From: Sternotherus odoratus
Taxonomy: Eukaryota; Chordata; Testudines; Kinosternidae
Length of the DNA: 64,000 nt
Assembly: GCA_032164245.1 (NCBI GenBank)
Contig: JAVMKO010000001.1
Coordinates: 79,295,892 to 79,359,891 of the forward strand
Direction: 5' to 3'
Below the pieces are notes generated by a model, which saw only the letters and a list, made by a program, of their open reading frames with translations, did not search any database and was not told the DNA's origin. Shown here one piece after another: positions 10,919 through 22,412 of this stretch (position 1 is its first letter; every line of letters starts with the position of its first letter). The position numbers and the translations under genes were made by a program.

Positions 10919-13900
10919 CTTGGGGGGTATGGGGGATCCGTGTGACCTGGTGAACCAAGTGGGGGTCGCGATGGCTCCCCATAGATATACCCGGCCCGTC
11001 AAAATGAATGGCATTAAAACCACTGCACTAGTAGACTCAGGGAGCGCGGTTACGCTGGTCTCCGGGATGTTGATCAGCCAGGACCAGCTAACCCGGGCCA
11101 AGCGCTCGGCAGTATCCTGTGTGCATGGGGATATTAACTACTACCCCACCGTCTCTGTAAGCTTAGACGTCTTGGGACACCCCACGAATGTAGTGGTGGG
11201 CGTAGTCCCGAAGCTCCCCTACCCGGTCCTCATTGGTCGAGACTTCCCCGACTTTGACAGCCTGCTCCCCGGGCGGGGGACAGAAGGAGTTAGTGCCAGG
11301 GTCCCGGAGGTGACGCCGAGGGCTCCCGGGGCACCAGCTTTCCGGGAGTTTGACCCGGAACTATTCTCTGTGGGCGGGGGGTCCCGGAAGTCTCGGAGGG
11401 AGAGGAGGGCAGCCAAGGCGTTAGGGACAAGAATCCTGACCCAATACCGGAGGGCTGCACTAGTGGGGGAACGAGGAAGCCCCCACGGAAGGAGGACCAG
11501 GCGGGCGGTGGGGGAGGCCGACGCCGGGCCTGGTGCGCCCCAGGCAGCCCCCGAAGGGGAGGCGGAGGTAGATACCCCGGAGTTGGGGCCAATTGGCCCG
11601 GCCACGGAGAATTTTGGGCAAGATCAGGCCAACGACCCAGCCTACCAAAATGTCCGTAGCGAAGTGGTGGAGGTAAATGGGACCCCGGTAGAGGGGAAAA
11701 GTAAGGGCCGAGGGCCGTACTATATAATCAAGGGGGACCTGCTGTATAGGGTAGTCCCGATGCATGACATGTCGGTGGAACAACTTTTGGTGCCACGGAA
11801 GCATCAGAGAGGCGTATTGGACCTGGCTCACAGCCACCTCTTTGGGGGCCACCTGGGAGTGGAGAAGACCCTCAACCGGGTCATGAAGAGGTTCTTCTGG
11901 CCAGGGGTCCATGCAGCGGTCCGGCGGTACTGCGCCTCCTGCCCGGAGTGTCAATTGCATGCCCCCCGGCCCCACTTGCGGGCCCCTTTAGTGCCCCTCC
12001 CCATCATAGAGGTCCCATTTGAGAGGATCGCCATGGACCTGGTAGGCCCACTGGAGAAGTCTGCCAGGGGCCATCGACACATACTGGTCGTGCTGGACTA
12101 CGCCACCCGGTACCCCGAGGCTGTGCCTTTACGGAATACGCTGTCTAAAACCATAGCTCGAGAGTTGCTACAGATCTTTGCCCGAGTAGGGATACCAAGG
12201 GAGATCCTGACAGACCAAGGGACCCCCTTTATGTCCAAGTTAATGAAGGACCTATGTGGCCTACTCCGGGTGCGGACGATAAGGACGTCTGTGTACCATC
12301 CCCAGACTGACGGCCTGGTCGAACGGTTCAACCGGACGTTGAAGAGTATGCTGCGGAAGGTGGTGAGCCGAGACGGGAAGGATTGGGACACCCTGCTCCC
12401 CTACCTCCTGTTTGCCGGAAGGGAGGTGCCCCAGGCCTCCACGGGATTCGCGCCGTTCGAGCTGTTGTATGGACGCCACCCTCGGGGCATACTTGACATC
12501 GCCAAGGAGGGTTGGGAAGAACAGCCGAACCTAGGGAGAAATGTTGTCGAACACGTAGTGCGGATGAAAGAAAGGATAGCCCAAGTCACCCCCATAGTGA
12601 GAGAACACCTGGAGAAGGCACAAGAGGCCCAGCAGACGTACTACAACCGCCGAGCGAGAAGCCGGAAGTTCCAGGTGGGAGACCGGGTGATGGTGCTGGT
12701 ACCCACGGCTGAGAGCAAGTTGCTGGCCCAGTGGCAAGGGCCGTATGAAGTAATAGAAGCCGTGGGGGACGTGGACTATAGAGTCCGACAGCCGGGACGC
12801 CGGAAGCAGGAACAGATATACCACGTCAACCTACTAAAGCCGTGGCAGGAAAGAGACGCTCTGGTGGTTGCGCTGGGGGCGCCTCCCCGGGAGGGCAGCC
12901 CACCCGGCCGGGTGGGGATTTCCCCGGACCTGACCCCAAACCAGCGCACAGAAGTGGTCCGCATGATCCGGCGTAACCGGGATGTGTTCTCGGAGACACC
13001 GGGCCGGACTACTGAGGTGCACCACCACATCCTCACCGAGCCAGGAGTAAAGGTGCACGTCAAGCCCTACCGGGTCCCAGAAGCAAAAAGGAAAGAAATC
13101 CGAGCGGAGGTACAGAAGATGCTAAGGCTAGGGGTCATCGAGGAATCCCATAGCCAGTGGTCTAGCCCCGTGGTCTTGGTGCCTAAACCAGACGGCACGG
13201 TCAGATTCTGTAATGACTTCCGGAGGTTGAATGACGTCTCACGGTTCGATGCGTACCCGCTACCCCGGATAGACGAACTGATTGACCGGCTAGGCTCGGC
13301 CCGGTTTATGTCGACCCTGGACCTGACCAAGGGATATTGGCAGATCCCCCTAGCCAAGGCAGATAAGGAAAAGACGGCCTTTGCCACCCCGGAGGGGTTG
13401 TTCCAGTATACTGTCCTCCCCTTCGGGTTACACGGGGCCCCCGCCACTTTCCAGCGGCTAATGGATAAACTGTTGCGGCCCCATAGGCAGTACGCGGCCG
13501 CCTATCTGGACGACGTCATCATATACAGCCCAGACTGGGAGACGCACTTGAGGAAGGTGGAGGCCGTCTTAGATACCCTGAGGAAGGCAGGGCTGACCGC
13601 AAATCCCCCCAAGTGCTCGATTGGGCTAGCAGAGGCTAAATATCTCGGGTACGTGGTAGGGAGGGGCGTAGTGAAGCCCCAACTTAACAAGCTGGAAGCG
13701 ATCCAGAAGTGGCCCCGACCTATCCGAAAGAAACAGGTTAGGGCGTTTCTAGGGTTGGTCGGGTACTACCGACGGTTCATTCCCCACTTCGCCACCCGGG
13801 CCTGCCCGTTGACCGATCTGACAAGAGCCCGTGGCCCCGACATTGTGAAGTGGTCGGACGCCGCTGAGGGAGCATTTAGGGACCTGCGGACAGCCCTCTG

Positions 13901-14405
13901 TACCGATCCCGTGCTGATAGCCCCAGACTGGAAGGAAGAGTTCATCCTACAGACAGACGCCTCTGAGGTAGGGCTGGGAGCGGTACTCTCCCAGCTAAGG
14001 GATGGTGAAGACCACCCGGTTCTATTCCTCAGCCGGAAGCTCCTGCCCAGAGAACGGAAATACGCTGTAGTAGAAAAGGAGTGCCTGGCGGTGAAGTGGG
14101 CCATAGAGAGCCTCCGTTATTATCTACTCGGTCGACGGTTTACCCTAGTTACGGACCATGCCCCGCTGAAGTGGATGCATCAAAATAAGGACAGCAATGC
14201 GAGGGTTACGAGATGGTTCCTCTCACTACAACCTTTCCACTTCCGCGTACAACATCGGTCCGGTCCCCTGCATGGGAATGCGGACGGTCTGTCGAGGATA
14301 CACTGTTCTGCGACCCAAGTAGCCCAACCCCATGGTGTTGCGCGGGGGGGGGGGGGATGTGTGGTAGACCCAGGGCAGGCAGCTGCCAGAAGGACCTGTA
14401 ATTAG
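10866..14405 (+). CDS. pol: Pol: protease, integrase, reverse transcriptase, RNase H
   Basis: The ORF has 1179 codons from the first ATG. The frame opens just after a TGA at 10848-10850, so the true start may not be this ATG and expression probably depends on gag. Residues 1-9 hold the end of a zinc knuckle. Protease has VDSGS at about residue 56. Integrase follows, with the HHCC zinc site (His at about 324 and 329, CASCPEC from 356), catalytic Asp391 and Asp450 (TDQGTPF) and Glu486, giving D,D-35-E spacing, and a GPY/F module (QGPYEV) near 625. RT comes next, with [25 protein letters not shown] and YLDD (Asp882, 883). RNase H begins near [10 protein letters not shown] (Asp1031) and ends at HGNADGLSR. 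The last 15 or so codons run into the 3' LTR. Integrase upstream of RT is the unusual feature. All the catalytic residues I looked for are present. Confidence 0.93.
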   Translation: MGHLAAQCPNRADPMECDLGGMGDPCDLVNQVGVAMAPHRYTRPVKMNGIKTTALVDSGSAVTLVSGMLISQDQLTRAKRSAVSCVHGDINYYPTVSVSLDVLGHPTNVVVGVVPKLPYPVLIGRDFPDFDSLLPGRGTEGVSARVPEVTPRAPGAPAFREFDPELFSVGGGSRKSRRERRAAKALGTRILTQYRRAALVGERGSPHGRRTRRAVGEADAGPGAPQAAPEGEAEVDTPELGPIGPATENFGQDQANDPAYQNVRSEVVEVNGTPVEGKSKGRGPYYIIKGDLLYRVVPMHDMSVEQLLVPRKHQRGVLDLAHSHLFGGHLGVEKTLNRVMKRFFWPGVHAAVRRYCASCPECQLHAPRPHLRAPLVPLPIIEVPFERIAMDLVGPLEKSARGHRHILVVLDYATRYPEAVPLRNTLSKTIARELLQIFARVGIPREILTDQGTPFMSKLMKDLCGLLRVRTIRTSVYHPQTDGLVERFNRTLKSMLRKVVSRDGKDWDTLLPYLLFAGREVPQASTGFAPFELLYGRHPRGILDIAKEGWEEQPNLGRNVVEHVVRMKERIAQVTPIVREHLEKAQEAQQTYYNRRARSRKFQVGDRVMVLVPTAESKLLAQWQGPYEVIEAVGDVDYRVRQPGRRKQEQIYHVNLLKPWQERDALVVALGAPPREGSPPGRVGISPDLTPNQRTEVVRMIRRNRDVFSETPGRTTEVHHHILTEPGVKVHVKPYRVPEAKRKEIRAEVQKMLRLGVIEESHSQWSSPVVLVPKPDGTVRFCNDFRRLNDVSRFDAYPLPRIDELIDRLGSARFMSTLDLTKGYWQIPLAKADKEKTAFATPEGLFQYTVLPFGLHGAPATFQRLMDKLLRPHRQYAAAYLDDVIIYSPDWETHLRKVEAVLDTLRKAGLTANPPKCSIGLAEAKYLGYVVGRGVVKPQLNKLEAIQKWPRPIRKKQVRAFLGLVGYYRRFIPHFATRACPLTDLTRARGPDIVKWSDAAEGAFRDLRTALCTDPVLIAPDWKEEFILQTDASEVGLGAVLSQLRDGEDHPVLFLSRKLLPRERKYAVVEKECLAVKWAIESLRYYLLGRRFTLVTDHAPLKWMHQNKDSNARVTRWFLSLQPFHFRVQHRSGPLHGNADGLSRIHCSATQVAQPHGVARGGGGCVVDPGQAAARRTCN
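14344..14357 (+). promoter_or_regulatory. polypurine tract
   Basis: A run of 13 G residues followed by A lies directly before the 3' LTR, where the plus-strand primer is expected. Its length may be unstable by slippage or sequencing error. Confidence 0.75.
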
Positions 14406-14841
14406 AAGGGTTACTACAGGGGAATGAGGTCCAGCTGAGCAAGGCTGCCACAGCCAGGAGCAGGGCCAGCTGAGGCCAGTTAAGGAGACTGCCAGAGCCC
14501 TTTAAAGAGACTCCTCCCCAGGGAGGAGCGTGGGAGTTTGAGGAGTGAGTTGGAGGCAGTAGGAGTGAATTTGGTGAAAGCAGAGGAGTGTGCAGAGTAA
14601 GTGGAGGGAAGCAGGGACGGAGAGGCTGCTGGCAGGCAGGGGAAGGGAACAAAGGGTCCCTCCCAGGGGGAACCTAGCTTTCCTAGCCTGCAGGAGCCTG
14701 GCCCTGAGAGAGAGAGACAGGGAGAGGGCTGCTAAGGAGCAGCAGAAAGACGGGGTCTGCTTCAGCCTGGTCAGGGCGCCAGTGCTGTGTCAGAACCCAA
14801 AAGGACTTGAGTCAGGGGAGCAGAGGAGCCACCTTGTCACA
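14360..14841 (+). repeat. 3' LTR
   Basis: Reads as identical to the 5' LTR at a constant offset of 4970 bp. The possible TTTAAA box is at 14501-14506. It contains the last codons and stop of pol. Confidence 0.93.
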
Positions 14842-14845
14842 GTAG
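14842..14845. repeat. target-site duplication gtag, right copy
   Basis: Directly follows the 3' LTR and matches 9386-9389. Confidence 0.8.
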
Positions 14846-15112
14846 TCTTAGCCCTTTTTCTCGCTGTCTCCCCTTGTTCTAACACTTGTAGCTGATCTTT
14901 CTCAGATGCATCCCAGAATCCTGTGCTCCTGTTCCCAAAGGACTTGCTGCAGGAATTGGCAGTGTTGTACGGGGCACACGCCTGGGGGCAACTGGAAACA
15001 GGGAACTACAGTGGGCTCATAATTGCTCAGACTCCCTGCAGCAGCTAATCACTCCATTGGGACACAAAGCGGTAAAGAACAGCTTCCCCAAAGGGAAATG
15101 GATAATGTGAAA

Positions 15113-16197
15113 GGGCATGTCTTCACTACCACTTTAATTCGACCTTAACGACGTTAGGTCGAATTAAAGGTGTACCTGTCTTCACATACATGCCCTTAAA
15201 GTCGATTTAAAGGGCCCTCAAGATCGATTTCGGAACTCCTGCCTAACGAGAGAAGTAAGGCTAAATTCGACATTACAAGCTCGACTGTGGGCTAGTGAAG
15301 AGGCATCAGAAGTTAAGCCTCCGACCTCCGAGCAGCCCCGCGAGGGGGGGGCTGTTCGGAGGGGGGGCTGTTCGGGCGGGGTTGGGGTCCGCGGGGCTGC
15401 TGAGGGGGGGGGGAAGCCCGCGCGGGGCTGCTTGAGGGATCGGCTCAGCTGTCTGGTCAATTTCACCTGGCAGCTGAGCCGATAGCCCCGCGCCGGCTCC
15501 CCCCCCCTCGGGCGGGGGGGGGGTCCAGCGGGGGGCTGTTTGGGCGGGGGGGCTGTTGGGGGGGCTGTTCGGGCGAGGGGGGGGGTCCGCGGGGCTGCTG
15601 AGGGGGGGGGGAAGCCCACGCGGGGCTGCTTGAGGGATCGGCTCAGCTGTCTGGTCAATTTCACCAGGCAGCTGAGCGGATAGCCCCGCGCCGGCTCCCC
15701 CCCCCCTCGGGCGGGGGGGAGTCCAGCGGGGGGGCTGTTTGGGCGGGGGGGCTGTTGGGGGGGCTGTTCGGGCGGGGGGGGTCCGCGGGGCTGCTGGGGG
15801 GGGGGGGGGGGAAGCCCGCGCCGGGCTGCTTGAGGGATCGGCTCAGCTGTCTGGTCAATTTCACCAGGCAGCTGAGCCGATAGCCCAAGCAGCCGCGCGC
15901 TGGCTCCCCCACCCCCCCTCGGGCGGGTGGGTACGGCGAGGGGGGGGCTGTTCGGACGGGGGGCTCCGTGGGGCTGCTTGGGCTGGGGGGGGGGGTCCAG
16001 CACGCATTGCACTGTGGGCTACCTACCCACAGTGCAATGCGGGCTATGTCGACCCCCTGCAAAAGTTCAAGGACAGACAGTGTCGACCACTGTCGACCTG
16101 CTGTCCTGGTGGGGACACACTGATTCGATTTTCTAAACTCGAGTTTAGAAAATCGAATTAAGGGAAATCGACCTAGACCTATAGTGAAGACATACCC
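15113..16197. mobile_element. palindrome-rich inverted-repeat DNA element
   Basis: The ends are inverted: gggcatgtcttcact on the left, agtgaagacataccc on the right. The flanks share aaa (15110-15112 and 16198-16200), compatible with a 3-bp target duplication as in PIF/Harbinger-like elements. The 1085-bp interior encodes nothing recognisable. It contains hairpins at 15132-15169 (14-bp arms), 16003-16041 (perfect 16-bp arms) and 16123-16158 (a perfect 36-bp palindrome centred on CTCGAG), plus a GC-rich tandem array. The same ends recur at 55536-55836. The 264- and 189-codon frames across it are repeat artefacts. Confidence 0.75.
15340..16000. repeat. 199-bp GC-rich tandem repeat with internal hairpins
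   Basis: The anchor ggatcggctcagctg occurs at 15437, 15635 and 15835, a period of 198-200 bp, with a partial unit beyond. In units 1 and 3 the anchor and cagctgagccgat form a 13-bp stem around a loop of about 20 bases. Unit 2 has one mismatch. Between the anchors are long G runs and repeated 'ggggctgtt' words. Confidence 0.85.
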
Positions 16198-16369
16198 AAA
16201 GGGTAGGGGCATGGGGAGACAGACACACATTCATTTATTTTAACTTGCTCTAGTGTAAGGAGGGGGAAAAGAGTGCCTGGAGAGTGAGTCAACATACTGG
16301 TATTCTCCTCTTACATCTCTGTCTCTCTGCCTACCCCTACATCAGCCAGCAACAGGGCTGCATGGCCTA

Positions 16370-16506
16370 GAGACACATAATAATGACAATATTACAGCTA
16401 TCTTCAAAGTCCTATACAAACATTACCTAGCCCTCACAACACCTCTTATGGCACAGGGAAACAGTATCCCTATTTCACACGAGGGGAAAGAGGTAGAGAG
16501 ATTTAA
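16370..16506 (-). repeat. MIR-type SINE, first part
   Basis: Reverse complement of the MIR core: 'ctcacaacacctcttatgg', 'tatccctatttcacacg' and 'gaaagaggtagagagattta'. It breaks at about 16506 and resumes at about 16730. Confidence 0.65.
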
Positions 16507-16562
16507 GTCCAAATCTGTCAAAAAATGGCCTCTGATTTTGGGTATCCAAGTTGCAAAAGGTA

Positions 16563-16652
16563 GGGCCCGATTTTCAGAAGTGCTGAGCACCCCAATCTCT
16601 AATGAAGCCCACAGGAGCTGTGGGTGTTGTGCACTTCTAAAGATCAGGGCCC
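16563..16652. mobile_element. palindromic MITE core inserted in the MIR
   Basis: The left arm gggcccgattttcagaagtg and the right arm cacttctaaagatcagggcc are an imperfect inverted repeat over 90 bp. The block, with about 60 bp on either side, separates the two halves of a MIR. Exact boundaries and target duplication were not resolved. Confidence 0.5.
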
Positions 16653-16729
16653 AAATGCCTCATGTTAAGCAGCCAACAATGAAGGCACTTAAAAGGAAAG
16701 CTCACTTTTGAAAATGTTGTCCCTAGTGA

Positions 16730-16830
16730 GTTATCTGAGGTCATGCAGTGAGTCACTGGCAGAGCCAACACAAGAACTCGGGTGTTCTTGACTTCCAGTA
16801 CATATTCACTAGACCACACTGTCTTCCTCT
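16730..16830 (-). repeat. MIR-type SINE, second part
   Basis: This holds the MIR phrase equivalent to 'ggtcatgcagtgagtcactg' followed by 'gcagagccaacacaag' and the degenerate tRNA-like head ending near 'cactagaccacact'. Confidence 0.65.
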
Positions 16831-16959
16831 AAGGGCCGAGACAGCCCTAAAGAAAAGTGTCATCACAAAGTGAAGCACGCTCAAGCCTTCATAAAAATGG
16901 CCACTGTTCTGTTTGGAAAGGGCTGGGTACTGTTTCAGCAAATAGTTTAAGTTACAGTG

Positions 16960-17325
16960 GGTGAATATCTTATTATTATTATTTAGCATTTTCATTATTA
17001 TTAGCTATCTGTGTTTCAGTAAGTCCAAGAGGGCCTCAACCGAGATCAAGACCCCATTGTGCTTGATATTGTACCAACATACAATAAACACACAGTGCCT
17101 GCCCGGAGAGCTTAGAATCTCCATAAACAAGACAGACAAAGCTTGAGAGATTGTAATGCTTCTCATCTGCATTTTGAAGATGAGAAGCCAAGGCACGTAG
17201 AGACTAAGTGACTTCCCCAAGATCACAAAGGAAGTCTGGGGTAAGGCGAGGAGTTGAACGCAGGTCTCCTGAGTTGTACTGGAGTCCCTTAACCACAAGA
17301 TCACTTTCCCTCTCAGCTAGAATGC
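16960..17325 (-). repeat. MIR/CORE-type SINE, long copy
   Basis: Same family and orientation as 5560-5875. It has 'gaccccattgtgcttgat', 'cacagtgcctgcccgg', 'agagcttagaatctcc', then 'gtgacttccccaagatcac' and 'gagttgaacgcaggtctcc', with a tRNA-like head ending 'cccttaaccacaagatcac'. It is nearly full length. Confidence 0.75.
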
Positions 17326-17514
17326 ATTATGTTCACAGGGATACTGAAAGCATTGTCCCTATATAAATCTTTCCAGTGAACGTTTGAAACTCTATGTTTC
17401 GTTTACAGCTGGTCAGTTGCATATATATTGCTGCACTTGGTTTTATTATTTGCAGGGCCACATAAGGCAGGCAGTGCTTCATTTCCTATTCACACTCACC
17501 TTTGGCTATTGAAG

Positions 17515-17762
17515 CGTCTAATATATTGATAACTGGGAATAGGGAGATCTGCATTCCATCCCTTCACCTATCCTGACTTGGTATATGATCTTGAGTGAGC
17601 AACTTACAGCCAAATTCCACCTTCCGTTACAGAGCACAATTAAGTTTACATGTCTCAGTTTTTCCACCTGTAAAGTATTTACTTTCTTTCTAATGCATTT
17701 TGAGATCACAGATAAAAAGGTGTCATTATAAAGTGCAAATTATTGTCATGCTATTCTACAGA
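17515..17762 (+). repeat. MIR-type SINE, sense orientation
   Basis: Contains 'tatgatcttgagtgagcaac', 'tctcagtttttccacctgta' and the tail 'tgcattttgagatcacag' followed by an AT-rich end, matching the MIR body and tail in forward order. Confidence 0.65.
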
Positions 17763-20604
17763 ACGAAAGGTTCCACAACGAAATGATTATTGCATACTAT
17801 GTGCCAGTATGACAATCAACCAGTTTATCAAACAACAAATCACCTGTTATTAATATGCTATAGTTGTTTACCTCTGGTATTTCTTCCTTCTGCATTCACT
17901 ATCGTGGTTCAGCTTTGGGAGCTGGTAGTACATGACCACTATTGTATCTGTATGTATTCACAGAGTCTACCTCAGAATCCAGCTGAGGTTTTTCCACCAC
18001 TGAAGTACCTAAGCACCCTCTATTTAGAAATTCTCTTTTGACATTGTCTCTGGAAACACATATGCCCTCCCTGATCTCCACAATCAACCCTATTTTTACC
18101 ATATAGTATATAGCTGGAGTTTATGGTAATCTTTTGATCATTCTCACCACATTACAGAACATCTTGCCCTCTTCTCCACGCACACCATTCCTGATGTTCC
18201 ACTTTTGATTTTAAGAGTTTCACTGGGGGGGTTCACCTATTGGTGGTTTTTATTTTTAACAACTGTGCATATTTTTATGTGACTCCATGGGAGCTGTTTC
18301 CTTATTGGATTGTTCTTCATTCTCATCAGTCCAACTTCTGACTGGTTAACTACTGTATGTTGCACTAAAGTTTCACTTGAATTTTTCTGTCCCTAGCAGA
18401 TTTCACTGACTGATCTGAACATGCTTCAGCACCAGTCAACTCTCCCTGAGATTTCCTTCTCTCCCCAAGTCCCCAGTTTCAAGAATCCCTCCAATCCACA
18501 TACATTTTCAATGTCAACAGTCTGTTTCCCTTTTGATTAAAAAGGAATGAAATTACTTACATATGAGGAGGGACTAAAAATCAATATTTAGCTAGGCAAT
18601 GGCTTGTCAAAAATACTGGAGGGACTAGTGAAAACTGAACCTTCTCTCCAACTTGCCCTGTACCAGAAGACCCGTTCACGTGGTGACTGGTGGCCAGTTA
18701 ATGTACAACTAAGAAAAGGGAAAGCTACTCCACACAGTGAATGTTTTATCTCTGGGGTTCCCTGATCTGGGGAGGAGCAGCGTTGAATCAGACAGCCTGG
18801 CTGGACTTAAAGAGATAAAAGAACCTTGGTAACACTTGCGGCTATGCAAGCCTATGCACACAGAGTGGAGACTTCCAGCAGCAGTTAACCTCACATGTCT
18901 GCACAGGTGGCGATGGCTCTAATCCTGAAGGCCATCTGGCTGTGGACGTAAGGGAGGCAGACTGACATTACCAAATGCATCATCTGGTAAGTGGTAAGTG
19001 TTAATTATTGTCGTCATCACCAAGGGACTACTGGACTTGAATGGGACTGTTGAGGAAGGTAGCAAGAGACCAGTCAAAGTAAATGGAAAGGAATTCCTTT
19101 CTCTAACCATGTGGTGCTCATGGTCTGCACAGGGGTCAACCTAAAATTTCTCAATAGTGAGGTGTCACAGCCTCTGGTCCACCTCACTTCTCCTTGCTCC
19201 CTGCCCCCAGTGGGGGCAGGGATTGGGAAGAGGAGGAGAAAGGGACATGGGAAGGCACAAAAGAGAACTTTTAAAAGAACTGATGGACAGATGTACCATT
19301 GAAAGTTAGGAAAAGAGGTAGGCCTGAGAGGGTTCTACAGCAACCCAATGTCCCGAGCAATCACTCGTTTTGTGTCCAGGATGTCATTCATTTTACAAGT
19401 CCATTATTATAGGGCTTTGTGGAAGGTGGTGAAGGAAATTATTTCAGTTTTAGTCAGTTTGACGACTGAAATATTTGACTTCACTTAGCTTCACCTACTA
19501 AATTCCAGATGAGAGAAAAGTCCTGGGTTTTTGAGGCACCTTGGAAGGGTTGCAGCCCCATGGAAGGAGGAAAAAACCCCATCTGGATTTCGGCACTCCC
19601 ACCTCTACTAGAATGGAGTCTTTGGGCATGTCCTATGGCAGGAGGGTTGAAATGGAACTGGAGCCTTGTGACCTCTGGACTGGACTTTGTGTATCCGCAC
19701 AGCACATAAGCATATTCTGCTCTCAGGCAATCCATGCTAAGCATTTCAGTTCACTGTATTTAGAAACCTTTAACATTATTTATGACAGCACACAGAGCGA
19801 AAGCAAAGTTAGCACTCAGGTCAGGATGGCGAAGAGTGACTTGGCATGCACTGGAGAAGCCAGCCATGGAATAGTCAGCAGTAAATCTTTAAAGGATGAG
19901 AGCAAAGTGCTGCCGGCTCTTTCCCGGAAAGTACAGCCTGTCCTCTAAGTCAGCTCAGCATCTGAACCCTCCTCGCCATCATGGAACATGACAAATCACC
20001 AGCCAAAGGACAGATGGCTAAGGTCCTGCACATACCTCAGGAACTGAGAAAGTGTTGCCAAGGCGACAGCTGCTGGCCAGGTTGACAGCTGGAAGCCAGA
20101 CCGGTTGCTTAGCGCCCAGTACTGGTGTCAGCCGCACATTCAAAACCCAGCACACTGCGCCAGACTGATAAGACTTTTTCCCGTCCTTCACACTCCGCCT
20201 TTCCCACCTGCCTGACCCTAAGAATTGGGAGGGGGGGGGGGAAATAGAATTTTCCCCAATTTGTGTGCGTACGTGTGGTGACCCTTATTATATATTTTTT
20301 TCTAAACCCAGCTTCATTTCCCTAGTGTAATTAGTTCTGTTGGCCTTTCAAACACACTTCCAGCCTTACAGAACTACAAATTTCAAAGCAGTAATTATTA
20401 TGTAGAGCGTGCTGTCATTTACAAAGTTCTTTACAGGTCCTATCTGTCTCCTTATGTATTAAAACCATTTCAATGGGCCCCTTTGCTCCCCACCACCTTT
20501 GTAACGGATCCTTTCCCCCCACCATTAGCCGTTGCACTTACCTTTCACATTCTTCCCTTTAGCCGAGTGCTGCCTTTTAGGATTTTGTTGAAGATTCATG
20601 AAAA
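17763..20604. other. unassigned sequence
   Basis: I recognise no coding exon or clear mobile element. The 135-codon frame at 19541-19948 has no motif. A G-rich run lies at 20228-20240. Confidence 0.3.
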
Positions 20605-20611
20605 AAATTGG

Positions 20612-20733
20612 CATCCGACGAAGTGGGTATTAGCCCACGAAAGCTTATGCTTCAATACTTTAGTTAGTCTTTAAGGTGCCACAGGACTCTTTGTTACCTC
20701 TGCTATTCCAGACTAACACGGCTACCTCTCTGA
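20612..20733 (+). repeat. SINE-like element with 'gactaacacggctac' 3' end
   Basis: Contains 'agcccacgaaagcttatgct', 'ttagtctttaaggtgccac' and 'ccagactaacacggctacc'. The same order is found at 22413-22531 and in the fold-back copy at 59279-59482, whose long target duplication supports LINE-driven insertion. Confidence 0.6.
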
Positions 20734-22412
20734 TTAATGAAAAAAAATGCTAAACTATTATAGACTGTCACATGACAACTCTGATATACAGCATGCGTCT
20801 CTGTGAGGATATCTTGTATATAAAAGATACATACACTACATGGAGGCAATAACCATGTGATAAATGGAGCTCAGCCATATTATCTGTACTTTCACTGGGA
20901 ACTGCCATACTTTCCAAAGTTCTGATTGCTGGGACGTTTAACCTTAACCTGGAATTTCCAGGCATTTTTATGGTCATATGTTTGTTAATTGCAAAGTTAT
21001 TTAGCTATTTTATGTTTAAATTAGCGAACCCTACTCACAAACGTAACTTCTGCTTAATGAAATTGGTTGGTGTGTGTGTTCGTATCTAGGAATTTCCTTA
21101 GTTTTTCTAGTTAGTCCTAACATGGGCTAGGGGACAGAAAAGGGCTTGGAGGGCCATTCCCCCCTTAGGCACTCCCAAAGATGCCAATGGCTAACATGGA
21201 AGGGATGTTCCTTTGCAGCAATTGCCACAGCGAGGAGGGATGCACCTTGCCACAGCAGCTCCCTTGAAGGCCCGAACCAAAATCAACTGAAATCAAAAGA
21301 CTTTCAACTGACTTCAGTGACCTTTAGATCAGGTCCTGAGGGAGCAACCGCTGCTCTGCCCCAGGCCCAGAGACAGTTAATATTTTAACTACCAGAGCTG
21401 GTCTTAACCTTTTGGGGTCAGACTATAAACCAATCTTTTGCCTCCCCTCCAAACATGGCCAAACCTTGTCCTTCCTGCTGCTCAACCTGGGGGCAGCAAT
21501 TCTTTAGGATACAGGCCCGGGTTAATCAGCTCATTATACATACAAAGTTGGGGCATGGAGTGAGAGGGGGGAATTATTAGAAGTGATTGGTCCTGACAGC
21601 TTTCTTGAGGAGTTTGCATCAGTATAAATCTGTTTATCTAGACTTCCATTAAAAAAAAAAAAAAAGGTAAGCCAAAATTCTCCTTGCTGGAGCTGACAGG
21701 CCAGCTCTCGTAACACAGGCCTTGTATCTGCCCCCTCCAGTTCAGGAGCTACATTTTACCTCCTCCTTTCCCTTTTAGCTACAGAATGGCAAAGAAAGAT
21801 TAGATGACATCCAGAACTCAGGTGAACAATGCCATATTTTGGGTGCCATATACAAAAATTCTTTGACCAATTCTTTTGCACTTGGTAGAAAAATTCTACC
21901 ACAGACCCAGGTCTAATCTGCCAATTTTGAGGCAAATATTCCTTTGTTTGTGGATTTTTGGAGTGGAAGACAAAATGGGGTTTATAATGGAAACTTAGCT
22001 GCAAACCTTTAGTATGGGGAGGTAATTGCCACCCCACTAAAAAGGAGATTTCTCTTTTTCCAATAGTACTCAGGGCTCACTTCTACCTGTGTAATGTCTG
22101 AAGACAAACTTTAAAGCTGTGAAATGTTTAAGCATAGGAAAGCTGTCTTAGGTCATTCTTATGGATCCCTATGATGAGGTTCCCTCACAGCGCCCCCTTT
22201 GAGTCAGGAAATGGTGTTGCAGAGGCTCATCCACTCTAGCCCCCCTGGTGTCCTGGTTCTGCAGCAGTCCAAGGTGCTGCTTCCGTGGCCTAGCCCTCCA
22301 GCCAGGTCAGCATTCAGTCCCTCATAGATGTCAATCCCACTTCCTGCACTGCAGAGATGATTCTTGACTCCTCTCGAGGAGTTGGAGCTGTTACATGCCC
22401 CGCAGAGTGTAT

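Larger units (their letters stand above)
9390..14841 (+). mobile_element. full-length Gmr1-like Ty3/Gypsy retrotransposon
   Basis: This 5452-bp element has two 482-bp LTRs (TGTGGTAG...TCACA), a 4-bp target duplication, a primer-binding site, gag, pol and a G-rich polypurine tract. The domain order in pol is protease, integrase, reverse transcriptase, RNase H. Integrase before RT is usual for Ty1/copia but is reported among Ty3/Gypsy elements for the Gmr1 lineage of deuterostomes, while the sequence motifs (GPY/F module, RT and RNase H) are Gypsy-type. The Gag carries a SCAN-like region, consistent with the published idea that vertebrate SCAN domains descend from a Gmr1-like Gag. There is no env-like frame. 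Matching LTRs and open frames point to a recent insertion. It is GC-rich compared with the flanks. Confidence 0.93.

Noticed and set aside
11219..12824. Long minus-strand frames inside the Gypsy element
   Set aside because: They are antisense shadows of pol, with no motifs.
9390..14841. Endogenous retrovirus with env
   Set aside because: Pol runs into the 3' LTR and leaves no room for an env frame. The domain order is Gmr1-like, not retroviral.
15218..16012. A 264-codon minus-strand frame rich in proline and alanine
   Set aside because: It lies wholly in the 199-bp G-rich array, repeats with the DNA period, and has no motif. Overlapping frames exist on the other strand.
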